The position numbers and the translations under genes were made by a program. Positions 7,620 to 17,160 of a DNA stretch of 64,000 bases are shown here, one piece after another. Within the stretch, counting starts at the first letter, position 1. The number at the start of each line of letters is the position of its first letter. The notes below the pieces were generated by a model. That model ran no database searches. It was not told where the DNA came from and saw only the letters and a list, made by a program, of their open reading frames with translations. This DNA comes from Streptomyces cyaneus (lineage in GTDB: Bacteria; Actinomycetota; Actinomycetes; Streptomycetales; Streptomycetaceae), in contig NZ_RQJW01000023.1 in assembly GCF_004028635.1 (NCBI RefSeq), forward strand, positions 46,145 to 110,144, read 5' to 3'.

Positions 7620-8786
7620 ATGACAAAGGCAACGACGCCCGGGCACGGCCCGCTCACCGGCGTGCGCGTGGTCGAGCTGGCCGGAATCGGGCCCGGCCCG
7701 TTCGCCGCCATGCTCCTCGCCGACCTGGGCGCCGACGTGGTCCGCGTGGACCGGCCCGGCGGCACGGGACTCGCCATCGACACCGAGTACGACGTCACCA
7801 ACCGCAACAAGCGCTCGGTGATCGTCGACCTGAAGTCCCCCGACGGTCCCGCCCGCGTCCTCGACCTCGCCACCCGCGCCGACGTCCTCATCGAGGGCTA
7901 CCGCCCGGGCGTCGCCGAGCGCCTCGGCGTCGGCCCCGAGGCCTGCCACGCCCGCAACCCGGCGCTGGTCTACGGCCGCATGACCGGCTGGGGCCAGGAA
8001 GGGCCGCTCGCCCATCGCGCCGGCCACGACATCGCGTACATCGCGCTCACCGGCACCCTCGGCATGATCGGCAGTCCGGACGAGCCACCGGCCGTCCCCG
8101 CCAACCTGGTCGGCGACTACGCGGGCGGCTCCCTCTACCTCGTCGTCGGCGTCCTCGCCGCGCTCCACCACGCGCGCGCGAGCGGCACCGGCCAGGTCGT
8201 CGACGCCGCCATCGTCGACGGCACCTCCCACCTCGCCGCGATGATCCACGGCATGCTCGCCGCCGGCGGCTGGCAGGACCGACGTGGCGCCAACCTCCTC
8301 GACGGCGGCTGCCCCTACTACGGCACCTATGAGACGGCCGACGGCAAGTACATGGCGGTCGGCGCCCTGGAACCCCAGTTCTACGCCGAGTTCCTGGAGC
8401 TGCTCGACCTCACGGACTTCGCCTCCGCCCGCAAGGACTGGTCCCGCTGGGGCGAGCTGCGCGAGGCGGTCGCGGCCCGCTTCAAGTCCCGTACCAGGGA
8501 TGAGTGGACGGCCGTCTTCGAGGGCTCCGACGCCTGTGTGGCCCCCGTCCTGTCGCTGCGCGAGGCCCCGCACCACCCCCACCTCGCCGCCCGCGGCACC
8601 TTCACCGACCACGGCGGCATCACCCAGCCCGCCCCCGCGCCCCGCTTCTCCGCCACCCCCACCGCCGTACGCACCGGCCCCGCGCAACCGGGCGCCGACA
8701 CGGCGGAAGTGGCCCGCGACTGGGACGTACCCGAACTGACGAAGGGCCCCGACATGAGCGGCCACGACACGAAGGGCCTCGAATGA
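7620..8786 (+). CDS. Class III CoA-transferase superfamily, alpha-methylacyl-CoA racemase-like
   Basis: The 388-residue protein belongs to the CaiB/BaiF family: VRVVELAGIGPGPFAAMLLADLGADVVRVDRP at the N-terminus, NRNKRSVIVDLKSPDG, and ADVLIEGYRPGVAERLG. The GHDIAYIALTG and NLVGDYAGGS segments supply the His and Asp used by alpha-methylacyl-CoA racemase, which interconverts R and S 2-methylacyl-CoA so that branched acids can enter beta-oxidation. This favours racemase over CoA transferase. ATG 7620 is chosen over upstream 7584. It overlaps the next gene by 4 nt (ATGA) and leads a four-gene operon. Confidence 0.87.
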   Translation: MTKATTPGHGPLTGVRVVELAGIGPGPFAAMLLADLGADVVRVDRPGGTGLAIDTEYDVTNRNKRSVIVDLKSPDGPARVLDLATRADVLIEGYRPGVAERLGVGPEACHARNPALVYGRMTGWGQEGPLAHRAGHDIAYIALTGTLGMIGSPDEPPAVPANLVGDYAGGSLYLVVGVLAALHHARASGTGQVVDAAIVDGTSHLAAMIHGMLAAGGWQDRRGANLLDGGCPYYGTYETADGKYMAVGALEPQFYAEFLELLDLTDFASARKDWSRWGELREAVAARFKSRTRDEWTAVFEGSDACVAPVLSLREAPHHPHLAARGTFTDHGGITQPAPAPRFSATPTAVRTGPAQPGADTAEVARDWDVPELTKGPDMSGHDTKGLE

Positions 8787-9925
8787 AGCGGCAGATCTTC
8801 GCCCCCGAGCACGACGCGTTCCGCGCGACCGTGCGCAGCTTCCTGGACCGTGAGGTGTTGCCGTACTACGACCAGTGGGAGAAGGACGGCATCGTCTCCC
8901 GCGACGTCTGGCGTGCGGCCGGAAAGCAGGGCCTGCTCGGATTCGCCGTCCCCGAGGAGTACGGAGGCGGCGGCACCCCCGACTTCCGCTACAGCGCCGT
9001 ACTCGCCGAGGAGTTCACGCGCGCGGGCGCCCCGGGACTCGCCCTCGGCCTGCACAACGACATCATCGGCCCGTACCTCACCTCGCTCGCCACCGACGAG
9101 CAGAAGCGGCGCTGGCTGCCCGGCTTCTGCGACGGCACGCTGATCACCGCCATCGCCATGACCGAGCCCGGCGCCGGCTCGGACCTCCAGGGCATCCGCA
9201 CCCACGCCGAGGACCGCGGCGACCACTGGGTGCTGAACGGCTCCAAGACGTTCATCTCCAACGGCATCCTCGCCGACCTGGTCGTCGTCGTCGCGAAGAC
9301 CACCCCCGACGGCGGCGCGCACGGACTGTCGCTGCTCGTCGTCGAGCGCGGCATGGACGGCTTCGAGCGCGGCCGCAACCTAGACAAGATCGGCCAGAAG
9401 GCGCAGGACACGGCCGAGCTGTTCTTCCACGACGTACGCGTGCCCAAGGAGAACCTCCTCGGCGAGTTCAACGGTGCCTTCGTCCATCTGATGACGAACC
9501 TCGCCCAGGAGCGCCTGAGTATCGCCGTCTCCGCGATCGCCGCCGCCGAGCATCTGCTGGAGATCACCACCGAGTACGTCAAGGAGCGCGAGGCCTTCGG
9601 TCGGCCGCTCGCCACCAAGCAGCACATCCGCTTCGAGATAGCCGAGATGGCCACCGAGTGCGCCGTCACGCGCGCGTTCCTCGATCGCTGCATCGAGGAC
9701 CACGCGAACGGCACGCTCGACGCCGTGCACGCCTCCATGGCCAAGTGGTGGGCGACCGAGCTGCAGAAGCGGGTCACCGACCGCTGTCTCCAACTGCACG
9801 GCGGCTACGGCTACATGACCGAGTACCCCATCGCCCGGGCCTTCACGGACGGCCGCATCCAGACCATCTACGGCGGGACCACCGAGATCATGAAGGAGAT
9901 CATCGGCCGCTCCCTGCTCGGCTGA
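8783..9925 (+). CDS. Acyl-CoA dehydrogenase
   Basis: The 380-residue FAD enzyme catalyses the first, alpha-beta desaturation step of fatty acid oxidation. FAD and substrate motifs are AMTEPGAGSDLQGIRT (about residue 130), the WVLNGSKTFISNG segment, KIGQKAQDTAELFFHDVRVP, the REAFGRPLATKQ helix, and QLHGGYGYMTEYPIARAFTD. The catalytic Glu is most likely in IYGGTTEIMKE near the C-terminus. The length fits short/branched or long-chain family members. It starts by ATGA overlap with the racemase gene, and the thiolase follows after 42 nt. Confidence 0.93.
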   Translation: MKRQIFAPEHDAFRATVRSFLDREVLPYYDQWEKDGIVSRDVWRAAGKQGLLGFAVPEEYGGGGTPDFRYSAVLAEEFTRAGAPGLALGLHNDIIGPYLTSLATDEQKRRWLPGFCDGTLITAIAMTEPGAGSDLQGIRTHAEDRGDHWVLNGSKTFISNGILADLVVVVAKTTPDGGAHGLSLLVVERGMDGFERGRNLDKIGQKAQDTAELFFHDVRVPKENLLGEFNGAFVHLMTNLAQERLSIAVSAIAAAEHLLEITTEYVKEREAFGRPLATKQHIRFEIAEMATECAVTRAFLDRCIEDHANGTLDAVHASMAKWWATELQKRVTDRCLQLHGGYGYMTEYPIARAFTDGRIQTIYGGTTEIMKEIIGRSLLG

Positions 9926-9967
9926 AGCCCTGTTGCTCGGCTGACCTTCACCCCGAAAGGCTTACCA

Positions 9968-11182
9968 GTGAGCACCGAAGCGTACGTGTACGACGCGATC
10001 CGCACCCCGCGCGGCCGCGGCAAGGCGAACGGCGCCCTGCACGGCACCAAGCCCATCGACCTGGTCGTCGGCCTCATCCACGAGCTCCGCGACCGTTTCC
10101 CCGGCCTGGACCCGGCCGCGATCGACGACATCGTGCTGGGCGTCGTCGGCCCGGTCGGCGACCAGGGCTCCGACATCGCCCGCATCGCCGCGATCGCCGC
10201 CGGACTGCCGGACACCGTCGCGGGCGTACAGGAGAACCGCTTCTGTGCGTCGGGCCTGGAGGCCGTGAACATGGCCGCCGCCAAGGTCCGTTCGGGCTTC
10301 GAGGACCTCGTCCTCGCGGGCGGCGTGGAGTCCATGTCCCGGGTGCCGATGGCCTCCGACGGCGGCGCCTGGTTCAACGACCCGATGACCAACCTCGCCG
10401 TCAACTTCGTGCCGCAGGGCATCGGCGCCGACCTGATCGCCACCATCGAGGGCTTCTCGCGCCGCGACGTCGACGAGTACGCGGCCCTGTCCCAGGAGCG
10501 GGCGGCGACGGCCTGGAAGGAGGGCCGGTTCGACCGCTCGGTCGTCCCCGTCAAGGACCGCAGCGGCCTCGTCGTCCTCGACCACGACGAGCACATGCGC
10601 CCGGGCACGACCGCCGACTCCCTCGCCAAGCTGAAGCCGTCCTTCGCCGACATCGGTGACCTCGGCGGCTTCGACGCCGTGGCGCTGCAGAAGTACCACT
10701 GGGTCGAGAAGATCGACCACGTCCACCACGCGGGCAACTCCTCCGGCATCGTCGACGGCGCCTCGCTGGTCGCCATCGGCTCCAAGGAGGTCGGCGAGCG
10801 CTACGGACTCACGCCCCGCGCGCGGATCGTCTCCGCCACCGTCTCCGGCTCCGAGCCCACCATCATGCTCACCGGCCCCGCGCCCGCCACCCGCAAGGCG
10901 CTCGCCAAGGCCGGGCTGACCATCGACGACATCGACCTCGTCGAGATCAACGAGGCCTTCGCCGCGGTCGTCCTGCGCTTCGTGCGGGACATGGGCCTGT
11001 CCCTGGACAAGGTCAACGTCAACGGCGGCGCCATCGCCCTCGGCCACCCGCTCGGCGCTACGGGCGCGATGATCCTCGGCTCGCTCGTCGACGAACTGGA
11101 GCGACAGGACAAGCGGTACGGCCTCGCGACCCTCTGTGTCGGCGGCGGCATGGGCATCGCCACCGTCGTCGAGCGCATCTGA
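9968..11182 (+). CDS. fadA: Thiolase, acetyl-CoA C-acyltransferase
   Basis: The 404-residue thiolase cleaves 3-ketoacyl-CoA at the end of each beta-oxidation round. The nucleophilic Cys is in ENRFCASGLEAVNMAAAKV (about residue 95). The C-terminal catalytic His is in NGGAIALGHPLGATGA, and CVGGGMGIATVVERI closes the protein with the second catalytic Cys. It starts at GTG 9968 with AAAGG about 9 nt upstream. It sits 49 nt before FadB, the usual partner, so the two probably form the fatty-acid oxidation complex. Confidence 0.93.
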   Translation: MSTEAYVYDAIRTPRGRGKANGALHGTKPIDLVVGLIHELRDRFPGLDPAAIDDIVLGVVGPVGDQGSDIARIAAIAAGLPDTVAGVQENRFCASGLEAVNMAAAKVRSGFEDLVLAGGVESMSRVPMASDGGAWFNDPMTNLAVNFVPQGIGADLIATIEGFSRRDVDEYAALSQERAATAWKEGRFDRSVVPVKDRSGLVVLDHDEHMRPGTTADSLAKLKPSFADIGDLGGFDAVALQKYHWVEKIDHVHHAGNSSGIVDGASLVAIGSKEVGERYGLTPRARIVSATVSGSEPTIMLTGPAPATRKALAKAGLTIDDIDLVEINEAFAAVVLRFVRDMGLSLDKVNVNGGAIALGHPLGATGAMILGSLVDELERQDKRYGLATLCVGGGMGIATVVERI

Positions 11183-11231
11183 ACACCCGGCGGAACCAAG
11201 AGACTTCAGAGACTTCTACGGAGACCTCGTC

Positions 11232-13406
11232 ATGACTCAGAGCACCACCATCCGCTGGGAACAGGACCGCACCGGCGTCGTCACCCTCGTCCTCGACGAC
11301 CCCAACCAGTCCGCGAACACCATGAACCAGGCGTTCCGCGACTCCCTCGCCGTGATCACCGACCGGCTGGAGGCCGAGAAGGACACCATCCGCGGTGTCA
11401 TCATCACCTCCGCCAAGAAGACCTTCTTCGCCGGCGGCGACCTGCGCGACCTGATCCGGGTCACCCCCGAGACCGCGCAGGACCTGTTCGACGGCGGCAT
11501 GGAGATCAAGCGCAACCTGCGGCGCATCGAGACCCTGGGCAAGCCGGTCGTCGCCGCGATGAACGGCGCGGCCCTGGGCGGCGGTTACGAGATCGCGCTC
11601 GCCTGCCACCACCGCATCGCCCTCGACGCCCCCGGCTCCAAGATCGGCTGCCCCGAGGTCACCCTCGGCCTGCTGCCCGGCGGTGGCGGCGTCGCACGCA
11701 CCGTCCGCCTCCTCGGCATCGCCGACGCGCTGCTCAAGGTTCTCCTCCAGGGCACCCAGTACAACCCGCAACGCGCCCTGCAGAACGGCCTGATCGACGA
11801 CGTGGCCGCCACCCAGGAGGAACTGCTCGCCAAGGCCCGCGCCTTCATCGAGGCCAACCCCGAGTCGCAGCAGCCCTGGGACAAGCCGGGCTACAGGATC
11901 CCCGGCGGCACGCCCGCCAACCCCAAGTTCGCGGCGAACCTGCCCGCCTTCCCGGCCAACTTGCGCAAGCAGACGAACGGCGCCCCCTACCCGGCCCCGC
12001 GCAACATCCTCGCGGCCGCCGTCGAGGGCTCGCAGGTCGACTTCGAGACGGCGCAGGTCATCGAGGCCCGCTACTTCGTGGAGCTGGCGGCGGGCCAGAC
12101 GTCGAAGAACATGATCCAGGCGTTCTTCTTCGACCTCCAGGCCGTCAACTCCGGCGCCAACCGCCCCACGGGGATCGAGGCGCGGAGGGTCCGCAAGGTC
12201 GCCGTCCTGGGCGCCGGGATGATGGGTGCGGGCATTGCCTACTCGTGCGCCCGCGCGGGCATCGAGGTCGTCCTGAAGGACGTGTCGCTCGAAGCCGCGG
12301 TCAAGGGCAAGGGCTACTCCGAGAAGCTGTGCGCGAAGGCGGTCTCCCGGGGCCGTACGACGCAGGAGAAGGCCGACGCGCTGCTGGCCCGCATCACGCC
12401 GACGGCCGACCCTCAGGGCGTGGCCGGCTGTGACGCGGTCATCGAGGCCGTCTTCGAGAACCCGGAGCTCAAGCACAAGGTGTTCCAGGAGATCCAGGAC
12501 ATCGTCGCGCCGGACGCGCTGCTGTGCTCCAACACCTCCACGCTGCCGATCACCGCGCTGGCCGAGGGCGTCGAGCGCCAGGCGGACTTCATCGGCCTCC
12601 ACTTCTTCTCGCCCGTCGACAAGATGCCGCTGGTCGAGATCATCAAGGGCGAGCGCACCGGTGAGGAGGCGCTGGCCCGCGCCTTCGACCTGGTCCGGCA
12701 GATCAACAAGACGCCGATCGTCGTCAACGACTCCCGCGGCTTCTTCACCTCCCGCGTCATCGGCCACTTCATCAACGAGGGCGTGGCGATGGTCGGCGAG
12801 GGCATCGAGCCCGCGTCGGTCGAACAGGCGGCGGCCCAGGCCGGCTACCCCGCCAAGGTCCTCTCCCTGATGGACGAACTGACGCTCACGCTGCCGCGCA
12901 AGATCCGGGGCGAGTCCAAGCGGGCCGTGGAGGAGGCGGGCGGCACCTGGACGTCCCACCCCGCCGAGGCCGTCATCGACCGCATGGTCGACGAGTTCGA
13001 CCGCACGGGGCGCAGCGGGGGAGCCGGCTTCTACGACTACGACGCGGACGGCAAGCGGACGGCCCTGTGGCCGGGCCTGCGCGAGCACTTCACGCGCGCG
13101 GGTGCCGAGATCCCGTTCCGGGACATGCAGGAACGCATGCTGTTCTCCGAGGCACTCGACACGGTCAGGCTCCTTGAGGAGGGCGTCCTGACGTCCGTCG
13201 CCGACGCCAACATCGGCTCCATCTTCGGCATCGGCTTCCCCGGCTGGACGGGGGGCGTCCTGCAGTACATCAACGGCTACGAGGGTGGCCTTCCCGGCTT
13301 CGTCGCACGCGCGCGTGAGCTGGCGGACCGGTACGGGGAGCGGTTCACGCCGCCGGCACTGCTCGTGGAGAAGGCGAAGAAGGGGGAGCGGTTCGGGGAC
13401 GCGTGA
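11232..13406 (+). CDS. fadB: Fatty acid oxidation complex alpha subunit (enoyl-CoA hydratase / 3-hydroxyacyl-CoA dehydrogenase)
   Basis: The 724-residue bifunctional enzyme has a crotonase domain in the first ~190 residues (TSAKKTFFAGGDL oxyanion loop, NGAALGGGYEIALACHHRIA) and an NAD-binding domain beginning KVAVLGAGMMGAGIAYSCARAG near residue 325. The dehydrogenase catalytic stretch LHFFSPVDKMPLVEI and NDSRGFFTSRV follow, then two C-terminal dehydrogenase domains. It hydrates enoyl-CoA and oxidises the product to ketoacyl-CoA for the thiolase encoded upstream. ATG 11232 is chosen because upstream in-frame residues lack the conserved start of the domain. It is the last gene of the acyl-CoA operon. 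Confidence 0.93.
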   Translation: MTQSTTIRWEQDRTGVVTLVLDDPNQSANTMNQAFRDSLAVITDRLEAEKDTIRGVIITSAKKTFFAGGDLRDLIRVTPETAQDLFDGGMEIKRNLRRIETLGKPVVAAMNGAALGGGYEIALACHHRIALDAPGSKIGCPEVTLGLLPGGGGVARTVRLLGIADALLKVLLQGTQYNPQRALQNGLIDDVAATQEELLAKARAFIEANPESQQPWDKPGYRIPGGTPANPKFAANLPAFPANLRKQTNGAPYPAPRNILAAAVEGSQVDFETAQVIEARYFVELAAGQTSKNMIQAFFFDLQAVNSGANRPTGIEARRVRKVAVLGAGMMGAGIAYSCARAGIEVVLKDVSLEAAVKGKGYSEKLCAKAVSRGRTTQEKADALLARITPTADPQGVAGCDAVIEAVFENPELKHKVFQEIQDIVAPDALLCSNTSTLPITALAEGVERQADFIGLHFFSPVDKMPLVEIIKGERTGEEALARAFDLVRQINKTPIVVNDSRGFFTSRVIGHFINEGVAMVGEGIEPASVEQAAAQAGYPAKVLSLMDELTLTLPRKIRGESKRAVEEAGGTWTSHPAEAVIDRMVDEFDRTGRSGGAGFYDYDADGKRTALWPGLREHFTRAGAEIPFRDMQERMLFSEALDTVRLLEEGVLTSVADANIGSIFGIGFPGWTGGVLQYINGYEGGLPGFVARARELADRYGERFTPPALLVEKAKKGERFGDA

Positions 13407-13424
13407 CGCCGGGCGCGGCGAGGG

Positions 13425-13647
13425 TTTACGCCCCCGCCGCCCCTACCCGTCCCGTCCCTGGGGGCCTGCGGCCCCCAGACCCCCGCTTCGGCCCTGAAGG
13501 GGCCTCGTCCTCAAACGCCGGACGGGCTGGGTAAATCAGCCCCTCCGGCGTTTGAGGAGCGGGGGTCCAGGGGGCGGAGCCCCCTGGTGGGGTTGAAGGG
13601 GCGGAGCCCCTTCAAGGACGGGAAGGGTAGGGGCGGCGGGGGCGAAA
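13425..13647. repeat. Nested long inverted repeat between fadB and pgl
   Basis: The outer arms (13425-13457 and 13616-13647) are imperfect reverse complements around CCCCGCCGCCCCTACCCGTC. Inside are CTGGGGGC-N4-GGCCCCCAG (near 13458-13477), a facing pair TCCTCAAACGCCGG / CCGGCGTTTGAGGA (13508-13558), CCAGGGGGC-N3-GCCCCCTGG (about 13567-13586) and a TTGAAGGGGC / GCCCCTTCAA hairpin (about 13593-13615). The GTCCGGCGTTTGAGGA core is, from memory, widely dispersed between Streptomyces genes. It also serves as a terminator between the convergent fadB and pgl genes. Confidence 0.8.
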
Positions 13648-13672
13648 TCCATCCCCGCCGCACACCCCCCTC

Positions 13673-14455
13673 TCACGCAGACGCAGGCGGATACAGCGAC
13701 CGCGGCAGCTGCGATGCCGCCGCCGCGTCCAGCAACCACAGGGTCCTGGAGCGCCCGTACGCCCCCGCCGCCGGCGCCTGGATCTCGCCCGCGCCCGACA
13801 GGGCGATCGCCGCGGCCTGCGCCTTGTCCTCGCCGGCCGCCAGCAGCCACACCTCACGAGCCGCCCGGATCGCCGGGAGCGTGAGGGTCACACGGGTCGG
13901 CGGGGGCTTAGGGGCGCCGTGGACGCCGACAACCGTGCGCTCCGTCTCCCGTACCGCCGGGAGTTCCGGGAACAGGGAAGCGACGTGGGTGTCGGGGCCC
14001 ACGCCCAGCATGAGGACGTCGAAGGTGGGGACCGAGCCGTGGTTCTCGGGGCCCGCCGACCTCGCCAGTTCCTCCGCGTACGACGCGGCCGCCGCTTCCA
14101 CGTCCGTACCGAACGGACCGTCCGACGCGGGCATGGCATGCACCCGCTTCGGATCCAGAGGCACCGAGTCCAGCAGAGCCTCGCGGGCCTGCGTGACATT
14201 GCGCTCCGGGTCGCCCTCGGGGAGGAAGCGTTCGTCGCCCCACCAGAGGTCCAGCCGGGTCCAGTCAATGGCGTCCCGGGCGGGCGCGGCCGCGAGGGCG
14301 GCCAGCAGGCCGTTGCCGTTGCGGCCGCCGGTGAGGACCACGGACGCCGAGCCCCGGGAGGCCTGGGCGTCCACGATCTTCGTGATCAGCCGGGCCGCCG
14401 CGGCCTGCGCCATCAGCTCCTTGTCGTGGTGCACGACCAGCTGAGGAGTACTCAC
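13673..14455 (-). CDS. pgl: 6-phosphogluconolactonase
   Basis: The 260-residue product hydrolyses 6-phosphogluconolactone, the second oxidative pentose-phosphate step. Motifs are VVLTGGRNGNGLL (phosphate loop), DLWWGDERFLPEGDPERN, the RVHAMPASDG segment and VLMLGVGPDTHVASLFP with the catalytic His. It starts with GTG at 14455, overlapping the stop of opcA in GTGA. It is the last gene of tkt-tal-zwf-opcA-pgl and ends at the nested palindrome region. Confidence 0.93.
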   Translation of the reverse strand: MSTPQLVVHHDKELMAQAAAARLITKIVDAQASRGSASVVLTGGRNGNGLLAALAAAPARDAIDWTRLDLWWGDERFLPEGDPERNVTQAREALLDSVPLDPKRVHAMPASDGPFGTDVEAAAASYAEELARSAGPENHGSVPTFDVLMLGVGPDTHVASLFPELPAVRETERTVVGVHGAPKPPPTRVTLTLPAIRAAREVWLLAAGEDKAQAAAIALSGAGEIQAPAAGAYGRSRTLWLLDAAAASQLPRSLYPPASA

Positions 14456-15621
14456 TTCGCCGCCGCCTTCGTCACCGGTTCCTGCGCCTTCGCTTCCTTC
14501 CCGGGTGCTTTCGCAGCGATTTCGGTGGGCGCTCCGACCGATTCTCCTTTGGCCGGCGATCCCTCCCCACTGTCCTCGGCCGACGGCTCCTCGGCCGACG
14601 GCTCCTCGGCCCTCGCCACGGCAGCCTCGGCCAGCGCCACGGCCTGCACAGCCTTGGCCACCGCGGCCTCGGCACCCCGAACCGCCGAAGCCGGACCGGA
14701 GTTCAACCGCTCCACCCCGAACCGCAGCGCCGACGCGTAGGTGTCGTCCGGGTCGAGCCGCCGCAGCTCCTCCGCGATCAGCTCGGCCGTCTCCCGCCGC
14801 TTCAGCGCCACCGCACGGTTCGGCTGGCCCTGGATGGAGAGGGTCGCCAGGGAACCGTCCGCGCGGTCCAGCACTATCGGGCCGCAGTCGGTGTCCATCC
14901 GGACCGCCGTCAACCCCGGCCCACCCGACAGTGACCGCTTCACCGGCACGTCCAGCCGGTCCGCGAGCCACATCGCCAGCAGCTCACAGCTCGGGTTGAA
15001 CTCCTCGCCCTCCACCTCGACGGCCTTCACCTCGCAGACCACCTGGTCCAGAGCCGCCGCCAGCATCGAGCGCCACGGAGTGATCCGGGTCCAGGAGAGA
15101 TCGGTGTCGCCGGGTGTGTAGGTGTCCGCCCGCGCCGACAGCTCCCGTACCGGCTGCTCCGAGGCGTATGTGTCCGTCACCCGGCGCTGGGCCAGCGCGC
15201 CCAGCGGGTCGTTCGCCGGGTCGAGCGGCGCGTTCACCGGCCACCAGACCACCACCGGGGCGTCCGGCAGGAGCAGGGGCAGGACGACCGACTGGGCGTG
15301 GTCGGACACCTCGCCGTACAGGCGCAGGACGACCGTTTCACCGCTGCCCGCGTCGGCGCCCACCCGCACCTCGGCGTCCAGCCGGGACTGCGTACGGTCG
15401 CGGGGCGAGCGCGAGACGCGCTTGATGACCACCAGCGTGCGCGAGGGGTGCTCGTGCGAGGCGTCGTTGGCGGCCTTGAGCGCGTCGTACGCGTTCTCCT
15501 CGTCCGTGACGATGACCAGCGTGAGCACCATGCCGACGGCCGGCGTGCCGATGGCGCGGCGGCCCTGCACCAGTGCCTTGTTGATCTTGCTGGCCGTGGT
15601 GTCCGTGAGGTCTATCTTCAT
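14452..15621 (-). CDS. opcA: Glucose-6-phosphate dehydrogenase assembly protein OpcA
   Basis: OpcA promotes oligomerisation and redox-sensitive activation of glucose-6-phosphate dehydrogenase. The 389-residue protein begins MKIDLTDTTASKINKALVQG and has VVWWPVNAPLDPANDPLG and RITPWRSMLAAALDQ, family hallmarks. The last ~80 residues are unusual: an Ala/Glu-rich tail with a repeated EEPSA unit (near 14575-14620) that looks coiled or disordered and probably varies between species. It overlaps zwf by ATGA and pgl by GTGA, indicating tight translational coupling. Confidence 0.93.
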   Translation of the reverse strand: MKIDLTDTTASKINKALVQGRRAIGTPAVGMVLTLVIVTDEENAYDALKAANDASHEHPSRTLVVIKRVSRSPRDRTQSRLDAEVRVGADAGSGETVVLRLYGEVSDHAQSVVLPLLLPDAPVVVWWPVNAPLDPANDPLGALAQRRVTDTYASEQPVRELSARADTYTPGDTDLSWTRITPWRSMLAAALDQVVCEVKAVEVEGEEFNPSCELLAMWLADRLDVPVKRSLSGGPGLTAVRMDTDCGPIVLDRADGSLATLSIQGQPNRAVALKRRETAELIAEELRRLDPDDTYASALRFGVERLNSGPASAVRGAEAAVAKAVQAVALAEAAVARAEEPSAEEPSAEDSGEGSPAKGESVGAPTEIAAKAPGKEAKAQEPVTKAAAK

Positions 15622-17156
15622 GGCCGGCGCCAGCTCCGTCCGTCTCGCTCGAGCATTTCGTCCGCCTCGACGGGGCCCCAGGTACCGGCCGGGTACTGGG
15701 CGGGCCTGCCGTGCGTGTCCCAGTACTCCTCGATCGGGTCGAGGATCTTCCAGGACAGCTCGACCTCCTCGGTGCGCGGGAAGAGGTTCGCGTCGCCGAG
15801 CAGGACGTCGAGGATCAGCCGCTCGTACGCCTCGGGCGAGGACTCCGTGAAGGACTCGCCGTACGCGAAGTCCATCGACACGTCCCGGATCTCCATCGAG
15901 GTGCCGGGGACCTTGGAGCCGAAGCGGACCGTGACGCCCTCGTCGGGCTGGACGCGGATCACGATCGCGTTCTGGCCCAGCTCCTCGGTGGCCGTCGTGT
16001 CGAAGGGGGAGTGCGGCGCCCGCTGGAACACGACCGCGATCTCCGTCACGCGGCGGCCGAGCCGCTTGCCGGTGCGCAGATAGAAGGGGACGCCCGCCCA
16101 GCGGCGGTTGTCGATCCCCAGCTTGATCGCGGCGTACGTGTCGGTCTTCGACTTGGCGTCGATGCCCTCCTCCTGGAGGTACCCGACCGCCTTCTCGCCG
16201 CCCTGCCAGCCGGCCGCGTACTGCCCGAACACCGTGTCCCGGCCCAGGTTCTTCGGCAGCCGTACGGCACCGAGCACCTTGGTCTTCTCCGCCGCCAGCG
16301 CGTCCGCGTCGAAGGAGGCGGGCTCCTCCATGGCGGTCAGGGCCATCAGCTGCAGGAGGTGGTTCTGGATGACGTCACGGGCGGCGCCGATGCCGTCGTA
16401 GTAGCCGGCGCGGCCGCCGATGCCGATGTCCTCGGCCATGGTGATCTGCACGTGGTCCACGAAGGACCGGTTCCAGATCGGCTCGAACATCGTGTTGGCG
16501 AAGCGCAGCGCCAGGATGTTCTGGACGGTCTCCTTGCCCAGGTAGTGGTCGATGCGGAAGACCTGGTCCGGGGCGAAGACCTCGTGGACGACCTTGTTGA
16601 GCTCCTCGGCCGACTTCAGGTCGTGGCCGAAGGGCTTCTCGATGACCGCGCGCCGCCAGGAGCCGCCCGTCTGGTCGGCGAGGCCGTGCTTCTTCAGCTG
16701 CTGGATGACCACCGGGAAGGAGCGTGGCGGCACCGACAGGTAGAAGGCGAAGTTGCCGCCCGTGCCCTGTGCCTTGTCCAGCTCCTCGATGGTGCCGCGC
16801 AGCCGCTCGAAGGCGTCGTCGTCGTCGAAGGTGCCCTGGACGAAGCGCATGCCTTGGATGAGCTGCTGCCAGACCTCCTCGCGGAAGGGGGTGCGGGCAT
16901 GCTCCTTGACCGCGTCGTGGACCTCCTGTGCGAAGTCCTCGTGGGCCCACTCGCGGCGGGCGAAGCCGACCAGCGAGAAGCCCGGCGGCAGCAGACCCCG
17001 GTTGGCGAGGTCGTACACGGCGGGCATCAGCTTTTTACGTGACAAATCGCCCGTAACGCCGAAGATCACCAGGCCCGACGGCCCCGCGATACGCGGGAGC
17101 CGTCGGTCGGCGGCGTCACGAAGCGGGTTCGCTTCAGTGACGTTGAAGGGTGGCAA
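15618..17156 (-). CDS. zwf: Glucose-6-phosphate 1-dehydrogenase
   Basis: The 512-residue enzyme oxidises glucose-6-phosphate with NADP, committing carbon to the pentose phosphate pathway. The NADP loop is VIFGVTGDLSRKKLMP (about residues 30-45) and the active-site motif is RIDHYLGKETVQN (about 195-207). The conserved GVPFYLRTGKRL follows. The best start is a rare TTG at 17156: GGAGGG lies about 11 nt upstream, inside the end of tal, and no ATG or GTG lies nearby in frame. The gene follows tal by 4 nt and overlaps opcA by ATGA. Confidence 0.93.
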   Translation of the reverse strand: MPPFNVTEANPLRDAADRRLPRIAGPSGLVIFGVTGDLSRKKLMPAVYDLANRGLLPPGFSLVGFARREWAHEDFAQEVHDAVKEHARTPFREEVWQQLIQGMRFVQGTFDDDDAFERLRGTIEELDKAQGTGGNFAFYLSVPPRSFPVVIQQLKKHGLADQTGGSWRRAVIEKPFGHDLKSAEELNKVVHEVFAPDQVFRIDHYLGKETVQNILALRFANTMFEPIWNRSFVDHVQITMAEDIGIGGRAGYYDGIGAARDVIQNHLLQLMALTAMEEPASFDADALAAEKTKVLGAVRLPKNLGRDTVFGQYAAGWQGGEKAVGYLQEEGIDAKSKTDTYAAIKLGIDNRRWAGVPFYLRTGKRLGRRVTEIAVVFQRAPHSPFDTTATEELGQNAIVIRVQPDEGVTVRFGSKVPGTSMEIRDVSMDFAYGESFTESSPEAYERLILDVLLGDANLFPRTEEVELSWKILDPIEEYWDTHGRPAQYPAGTWGPVEADEMLERDGRSWRRP

Positions 17157-17160
17157 GGGA

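Noticed and set aside
11058..13088. 676-codon minus-strand frame across fadB
   Set aside because: Shadow of fadB with low-complexity composition; fadB has strong hydratase and dehydrogenase motifs.
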